In this document: one piece after another, positions 6,059 to 10,272 of the stretch | Numbering within the stretch: the first letter of the stretch is position 1 | Layout of the letters: each line of letters starts with the position of its first letter | NCBI GenBank assembly: GCA_027458945.1 | Contig: DAIDOU010000041.1 | Span: forward strand, 1-10,272 | Length of the DNA: 10,272 nt | Direction of reading: 5' to 3' | From: Acidobacteriota bacterium | GTDB lineage: Bacteria; Acidobacteriota; Thermoanaerobaculia; Thermoanaerobaculales; Thermoanaerobaculaceae | The notes under the pieces: generated by a model | Seen by the model: only the letters and a program-made list of their open reading frames with translations | Told to the model about the DNA's origin: nothing | Database searches by the model: none | Made by a program: the position numbers and the translations under genes

Positions 6059-6156
6059 GAAAGGGCAAATGGCAAACGGTAAAGGGACGACAACCGGTCC
6101 AGAGGCCGGAGAGCAGCGGTGGGGTTGTTCTTCGCCCATTTTCCATTTTCCGTTTG
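6059..6156. repeat. Palindromic element built of 7-base repeats between lgt and rluD
   Basis: The left arm has four consecutive heptamers of pattern NAAANGG: GAAAGGG, CAAATGG, CAAACGG and TAAAGGG (6059-6086). The right arm has three of the same pattern on the opposite strand, seen on the plus strand as CCATTTT, CCATTTT and CCGTTTG (6136-6156). Inside these, ACAACC (6090-6095) pairs with GGTTGT (6123-6128). A small hairpin CCGGTC-caga-GGCCGG (6094-6109, one T-G pair) lies nearer the left arm. The element is far richer in A and T than the genes around it. It encodes no protein. It looks like a non-autonomous mobile or expanding repeat, or a structured untranslated region; which is unknown. Confidence 0.7.
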
Positions 6157-6172
6157 ACCCGGTTCCTTCGAG

Positions 6173-7132
6173 ATGAGCGACCAGCCCTCCACGATCCGCC
6201 TGGTGGTGCCGGAGGACGCGGTGGGGCTGCGGCTCGACCGGTTCATCGCGGGCTCCGGGCATGGGTGGTCGCGCTCGCAAGCGACGCGCTGGATCGAGGC
6301 CGGGCACGTCACCCGCAACGGGCGCCCGAGCAAGCCGGCACAGCTCCTCGCCGCCGGCGACATGGTCGACGTGAGCCCGCCGCCGCCGACGGTCTCGGAG
6401 GTCCGGCCGCAGGCGATCCCGCTCGCGGTGCTTTACGAGGACGAGCAGCTGATCGTGATCGACAAACCGCCCGGCCTCGTCGTCCACCCGGCCGCCGGCA
6501 ACCCCGACGGCACGCTGGTCAACGCGCTCCTCGCCCACTGCCGCGACCTCTCCGGGATCGGGGGGGTGGAGCGGCCCGGCATCGTGCACCGGCTCGACAA
6601 GGACACCTCCGGGGTGCTGATCGCCGCCAAGACCGACATCGCCCACCGCGCGCTCTCGCTCTCCTTCCGGTGGCGCACCACCGACAAGCGCTACCTTGCG
6701 GTCGTCTACGGCGCGCCGAACGCCGACGAGGGGGTCGTCGACGCCCCGATCGCCCGCCACCCGTCCGAGCGGAAGCGCATGGCGGTCGTCGCCGGCGGGC
6801 GGCCGGCGCGCACGCTGTGGTGGGTGCGGGAACGCTTCGCCGGCACCGCGCTCGTCGAGTGCCGCCTGGTCACCGGCCGGACCCATCAGGTGCGCGTGCA
6901 TATGGCCCACATCGGCCACGCCCTGATCGGCGACCAGACGTATGCCGGCCGCCAGTGGCGCGCCGTCGGCGACACGGCCGCGGCCGCTGCGTGCCACCAA
7001 TTCCCGCGCCAGGCGCTGCACGCGTGGAAGCTCACGATCACGCACCCGACCAGCGGCGCAGCGATGACGTTCGAAGCGCCGCTCCCCGCCGACATCGCGG
7101 CTCTTCTCGCCGCGCTGCGGCGCGACGGTTAG
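6173..7132 (+). CDS. rluD: RluD-family ribosomal large-subunit pseudouridine synthase
   Basis: Enzymes of the RluA/RluD family isomerise specific uridines in 23S rRNA (helix 69 for RluD) to pseudouridine. The 319-residue product has an N-terminal S4 RNA-binding domain at about 19-70 ('LRLDRFIAG...RSQATRWIEAGHVTRNGR'). The catalytic domain follows, with 'VIDKPPGLVVHPAAGN' at 95-110, the catalytic motif 'HRLDKDTSG' at 139-147 (catalytic Asp 142), and 'GRTHQVRVHMAHIGH' at 235-249. An S4 domain plus this catalytic core favours RluD over RluA, but the exact target uridine cannot be read from sequence. The ATG at 6173 lies 129 bases past lgt, after the heptamer palindrome. There is no clear Shine-Dalgarno sequence and I found no good promoter, so it may be read through from lgt. 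Confidence 0.92.
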   Translation: MSDQPSTIRLVVPEDAVGLRLDRFIAGSGHGWSRSQATRWIEAGHVTRNGRPSKPAQLLAAGDMVDVSPPPPTVSEVRPQAIPLAVLYEDEQLIVIDKPPGLVVHPAAGNPDGTLVNALLAHCRDLSGIGGVERPGIVHRLDKDTSGVLIAAKTDIAHRALSLSFRWRTTDKRYLAVVYGAPNADEGVVDAPIARHPSERKRMAVVAGGRPARTLWWVRERFAGTALVECRLVTGRTHQVRVHMAHIGHALIGDQTYAGRQWRAVGDTAAAAACHQFPRQALHAWKLTITHPTSGAAMTFEAPLPADIAALLAALRRDG

Positions 7133-7156
7133 CCGCGGCGGGGCCGGGGCCGCGGC
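7132..7156 (+). terminator. GC hairpin right after rluD, possible terminator
   Basis: GCCGCGGC (7132-7139) pairs perfectly with GCCGCGGC (7149-7156), an 8-bp stem with a 9-base loop starting at the last base of the rluD stop codon. No T-run follows. Its place between rluD and a separate promoter for the next gene fits a transcript boundary. Confidence 0.4.
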
Positions 7157-7172
7157 GACGTGCTCCTGCGCT

Positions 7173-7181
7173 TGCTATACT
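7173..7181 (+). promoter_or_regulatory. Extended -10 promoter of the YfhO-like gene
   Basis: TGCTATACT (7173-7181) is an extended -10 element (TGn followed by TATACT). No -35 hexamer is seen at the usual distance, which extended -10 promoters can do without. Transcription would begin near 7188, leaving a leader of about 18 bases before the ATG at 7206, with only a weak AGG (7197-7199) as ribosome site. Confidence 0.5.
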
Positions 7182-7205
7182 TTGCGGCGTTGATCCAGGT
7201 TCCCC

Positions 7206-9590
7206 ATGGATGAGCGACCGGGAGCGCCGGAGAGGCCGGTTGGGCCGGACGCCGGATGTCGCTGGCGCTGGCCGTGGCTGCCGTCCACTTTCGTGATGCT
7301 CCTCGTCTTCGGTCTCTTCTACGGCGTCGTTCTACGGGGGGAGACGTTCTTCGATCGCGATCTCGTGCTCTTCTTCCGCCCCCTCCGAGTGCTGCTCGCC
7401 GAGCTCTGGAGCGCGAGCCGCGGCCTGCCGTTGTGGGACCCGTTCACGAACATGGGCAGGGAGTTTGCCGCCAACCCGAGTGCGGCGGTCTTTCACCCGC
7501 TGTCGTGGTTCTTCCTGTTCCTCCCCTGGGAAACCGCGTGGCGCCTGCAGGTGCTCGTGCCGGTGCTGGCCTCGTTTGCCGGCATGCTGTTCTTCCTCCG
7601 GACGGTAGGCCGGAGCGGCGTGAGCGCATTCTTCGCCGCGTGTGCGTGGGGCTTCGGCGGGGTCGTGCTCTCCACCACCAACGTCCTCTCGATGCTCTTG
7701 ACCGTGGCGCCCGCGCCGCTCGTGGCGGCGTTCGCGGTACGCACGCTGCGCTCCCGGCGAGGGACCGACATCGCTGCGACCGCGCTTTGCTTCGCACTCG
7801 TGTGTGCCGGCGGGGAACCCGTCTCGCTCCTGATCAGCTGCATGATCGTCGGCGCCGCCGTCGCCGCCGAGCTGGCCGACGGGAACTCCCGCGCTGGCGG
7901 GAGAGCGCCCCGCACCGCGCCGCACGGCGTCGCGCTCGTCGCCGCCGGCCTGGCGCTCGGCGCCGCCGCGGCAGCCGTGACGCTCGTGCCCGCCGTTCGC
8001 CTTGAGGCCTCGTCAGACCGCGGCCAGGGCATCCCGCTCGCCCGCGCCGAGGTCTGGTCGTTCCCGCCGGTGCGCTTCGCCGAGCTGGCGCTGCCCGGAG
8101 TGATGGGCCACATCGGAACCGACATGACCGATTACTGGGGCGCCCGGGCCTACGGTGCACGCGCGTACCCCCTCATCTACTCGGTCTACCCGGGCCTTTT
8201 TGCCACCGTCCTCGGCCTCTCCGGCCTCGCACGCCCGCGCAGGGGACGGTTGGTGTGGACCGGAGTGGGCGTGATCGCGGCGTTGCTCGCCCTCGGACGC
8301 CACGTCCCGGTCTGGAGCCTGCTGTACGCCGGCATCCCGTCCTGGAGGGCCATCCGCCATCCGGAACGGTTCACGATCCTCCTCGCTTTTGCCCTCGCGG
8401 TCCTGGCGGCCGGGGAGCTCGACGCCGTGCTTTCCGGTGACGGGGCGGCCCGGCGGCGAGCCGCGCTCTGGCTGGTCGGCGCTGCGGGTCTGGCCGCTCT
8501 GGCCGGGGTGACGGTCCTCGCGTCGAGCCACTGGTCCGGGGCGAAGGCGTGGGCAGCCGTTGGGATTGCGCCGGCCATCACCGCCTACTTTGCCCACCGG
8601 TTCCCCCTCGACTGCCTTCTGGTCGTCGGTCTGGCTCTTGCGTACCTGCTGGCGCTGCGCACCGTGCGGCACGCTCCACCCGCGGGGGCGGCGCTCGTCT
8701 GCGCCGTGCTCGTGCTCGACCTGGTCATCGCGGGACGGCCGCTGGTCCCGACGACGTCGCCCCGTGAGGTGGCGGCGATGTTCCCTCCGCCGCGGGGGCT
8801 GGTGGGGCCTCACCCGACCAAACTATTCAACCTCGCGGAGTGGCAGAGCGAGGGTTCCGCCAGGACGCTGGCCCCGAGCATGGGGGTTCCGGCGCTGTGG
8901 GGTGTCACGACGGTGTTCGAACCGGACCCGGACATGAGTCAGCCAACGTGGGCCACGCGTGCCCGGCGGCTCTTCTGGCGCGCGGCCAACGCCTGGCCCG
9001 ACTTGATGCCTCCGCTCCTCCAGCGTCGTGGGGTCGGCGCCATCCTGCTCTTCCGCGATGGCGAGCTCTACCAGCCCGGCGGCAAAGCGCCGCCGGAACT
9101 TGGGCCGATGCGGCTCGTGCACCTCGACGGGGCGCGCGCAGACGCCTTTTGCGCCGACCGGGTGGCCCGTTTCCAGGGTGACGAGGCCTGGCTGAGGGAG
9201 GCCCACGCGCTGGGACGTGCGCTCGCTTCCTCCGCCATCGTCGAGGTCGGCGACGCTCCGGCTCTCCCTCCCCGCCCGTCGCCCTGCCGGATCGGTGCCT
9301 ACTCCGGCCGCCCGGGGGTGGTGCAGCTACACGTGACCGCCGAGGGACCGGCGCCCTCGCTGTTGGCCATCAACCAGACGTGGAACCCCAGATGGTCGGC
9401 AACCGTCGATGGCGGTCCGGGGCAAATCATCAGGACCGACCTGGACCTCACGGCCATTCCGTTGCAACCGGGCGACCACACCGTGCGGTTGGTTTACCGC
9501 GATCGTCTTCTGGATGCTTCACTGGCGGTGTCGATTGCGGCGCTGCTTGGCATCATGGGGCTCGCAGCGCTGGGTCGCGGCGGACGGTGA
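7206..9590 (+). CDS. YfhO-like polytopic membrane protein, GT-C-type glycosyltransferase-like
   Basis: The 794-residue protein has an N-terminal membrane helix at about 26-43, then an outer loop with 'FFDRDLVLFFRPL' (48-60) and 'LPLWDPFTNMGREFAANPSAA' (74-94). Acidic residues in the first loop are typical of GT-C enzymes, which use lipid-linked sugars outside the membrane. About ten further hydrophobic segments run to residue 510, including 'RHPERFTILLAFALAVLAAGELD' (384-406). A soluble domain of roughly 240 residues follows, ending in 'INQTWNPRWSATVDGG' and 'PLQPGDHTVRLVYRD', the hallmark end of YfhO proteins. A last helix spans 770-788. YfhO of Bacillus is linked to glycosylation of cell-wall polymers; the substrate here is unknown. 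It has its own promoter and appears to be a single-gene unit. Its last 38 bases overlap the convergent LipM-like gene. The family call is fairly secure, the enzyme role is inferred. Confidence 0.8.
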   Translation: MDERPGAPERPVGPDAGCRWRWPWLPSTFVMLLVFGLFYGVVLRGETFFDRDLVLFFRPLRVLLAELWSASRGLPLWDPFTNMGREFAANPSAAVFHPLSWFFLFLPWETAWRLQVLVPVLASFAGMLFFLRTVGRSGVSAFFAACAWGFGGVVLSTTNVLSMLLTVAPAPLVAAFAVRTLRSRRGTDIAATALCFALVCAGGEPVSLLISCMIVGAAVAAELADGNSRAGGRAPRTAPHGVALVAAGLALGAAAAAVTLVPAVRLEASSDRGQGIPLARAEVWSFPPVRFAELALPGVMGHIGTDMTDYWGARAYGARAYPLIYSVYPGLFATVLGLSGLARPRRGRLVWTGVGVIAALLALGRHVPVWSLLYAGIPSWRAIRHPERFTILLAFALAVLAAGELDAVLSGDGAARRRAALWLVGAAGLAALAGVTVLASSHWSGAKAWAAVGIAPAITAYFAHRFPLDCLLVVGLALAYLLALRTVRHAPPAGAALVCAVLVLDLVIAGRPLVPTTSPREVAAMFPPPRGLVGPHPTKLFNLAEWQSEGSARTLAPSMGVPALWGVTTVFEPDPDMSQPTWATRARRLFWRAANAWPDLMPPLLQRRGVGAILLFRDGELYQPGGKAPPELGPMRLVHLDGARADAFCADRVARFQGDEAWLREAHALGRALASSAIVEVGDAPALPPRPSPCRIGAYSGRPGVVQLHVTAEGPAPSLLAINQTWNPRWSATVDGGPGQIIRTDLDLTAIPLQPGDHTVRLVYRDRLLDASLAVSIAALLGIMGLAALGRGGR

Positions 9591-10272
9591 AGCGCTCGTG
9601 GCTGTAGCGCTCACGGGCGAGGAACGTGGCCCGGGTGCGCTCCTCTTCGGACAGCTCCGAGCGCGCGAACGAGACACCGAGTGCAGCGGTGAACCCGGCC
9701 GCGATCGCGGCCGCCAGCTGCTCCGGTTCCGGTACCTCGGCGGACAGGTCGGCGATCGTCACCACCGCCGGGCGCAGCGAGGCGTCGTCGGCCAGGCCGA
9801 GCGCGCCGGCCTGCAGCGCGCCGTCCCACCGTTCGAGGATCGAGCCGTGCTGCAGGATCGCGCTCCCGACCCGCCGCATCGCCGAGCCGACGAGCTTGCG
9901 CCCCCCGGCCACGACTTCGCCCGCCGCCGGCCCGACGAAACAGGGGATCGCTTCGGTCGGCTTGATCATCCTCCCGGCGGGCTCGCCGGCGAGCTCGGCG
10001 GACACGCCGACCGCCCGCAGCCCCGCCACCAACGCGCGACAGATCGCCTGGTAGACGGCCTGCAGCTCCTGCGTGAACGGCCCCTGCCCGAGCGGCGCGG
10101 CCACGGCGTAGGTCAGCTCGTGCTGGTGCAACACCGCGCGCCCGCCGGTCGGGCGGCGCACCACATCCACTCCGCGTCCGGCGCAGAACACCGCGTCGGC
10201 GGCCGCGTACGGCTGTGAGAACCCGAGCGAGAGGCACGGCGGCGACCACCGGTACAGCCGCAACGCCGGCGC
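9553..10272 (-). CDS. LipM-type octanoyltransferase-like protein (5' end missing)
   Basis: This belongs to the biotin/lipoate ligase-octanoyltransferase superfamily, which transfers octanoyl or lipoyl groups to lysines of GcvH and 2-oxoacid dehydrogenase E2 subunits. The frame is open to the right edge, and a TTG at 10263 is not a likely true start because 'LRLYRWSPPCLSLGFSQ' is interior family sequence; perhaps 40-50 residues are missing. Motifs in order are 'VVRRPTGGRAVLHQHELTYAV' (counting from that TTG, 34-54), 'AIPCFVGPAAGEVVAGGRKLVGSA' (105-128) and 'ILQHGSIL'. The cysteine at 108 sits where LipM octanoyltransferases carry their catalytic Cys, which favours an octanoyl transferase over an ATP-dependent LplA ligase; Lys 123 is the conserved active-site lysine. 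The short C-terminus after 'LARERYSHERF' lacks the accessory domain of LplA. A lipoate ligase function cannot be excluded. It is transcribed towards the YfhO gene. Confidence 0.8.
   Translation of the reverse strand, partial: APALRLYRWSPPCLSLGFSQPYAAADAVFCAGRGVDVVRRPTGGRAVLHQHELTYAVAAPLGQGPFTQELQAVYQAICRALVAGLRAVGVSAELAGEPAGRMIKPTEAIPCFVGPAAGEVVAGGRKLVGSAMRRVGSAILQHGSILERWDGALQAGALGLADDASLRPAVVTIADLSAEVPEPEQLAAAIAAGFTAALGVSFARSELSEEERTRATFLARERYSHERFTVRRDPALRAP

Noticed and set aside
6154..6159. TTGACC as a -35 element for rluD
   Set aside because: No -10-like hexamer lies 16-18 bases downstream; that position falls inside the rluD coding sequence.
5198..7045. Minus-strand open frame of 615 codons antisense to lgt and rluD
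   Set aside because: Same low-complexity charged composition, and it crosses two certain genes plus the palindromic spacer.
7133..7205. Small RNA or gene between rluD and the YfhO-like gene
   Set aside because: The 73 bases are accounted for by a GC hairpin, an extended -10 box and a short leader.

Overview
This window is a GC-rich (by eye about 70% or more), gene-dense bacterial chromosome segment made mostly of housekeeping genes. Eight of the nine genes lie on the plus strand; the last is on the minus strand and runs off the right edge. The lipoprotein-maturation pair lspA and lgt, a LipM-type octanoyltransferase-like protein, a YfhO-like membrane protein and a receiver-only response regulator fit a high-GC Gram-negative-type bacterium. 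Acidobacteriota or a myxobacterial relative would be my guess, but nothing here fixes the taxon. There is no rRNA, tRNA, CRISPR array, transposase or phage gene.

Layout. Positions 1-472 hold the C-terminal end of a TPR protein that resembles the tail of CheR-type methyltransferases. Positions 541-1151 hold a tiny membrane protein translationally coupled to acpS (holo-ACP synthase). A 302-base spacer follows with a 7-base tandem repeat and a nested palindrome. Next comes a cluster: a stand-alone receiver domain (1454-1843), ileS (1898-4774), lspA (4774-5277) and lgt (5258-6043). The last three are coupled by 1-nt and 20-nt overlaps. A 129-base spacer carries a symmetrical element of 7-base repeats, followed by rluD (6173-7132). 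A separate promoter precedes a large YfhO-type membrane protein (7206-9590). Its 3' end overlaps by 38 nt the convergent, incomplete LipM-like gene (9553-10272).

Functional links. IleRS supplies charged tRNA. Lgt adds diacylglycerol to prolipoproteins and LspA then removes their signal peptides, so lspA-lgt is a coherent unit riding behind ileS. AcpS activates acyl carrier protein, and LipM-type enzymes take octanoyl groups from ACP, so two ends of the fatty-acid/lipoate branch happen to lie in the same window.

The most unusual material is in the spacers, not the genes. The clearest case is a roughly 100-bp imperfect palindrome between lgt and rluD built of heptamers of pattern NAAANGG, four on one strand and three on the other. 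Others are a 65-bp concentric palindrome upstream of the response regulator, a strong hairpin in the ileS leader, and two -10 boxes so close to start codons that leaderless transcripts are likely. I see no convincing new multi-gene system.
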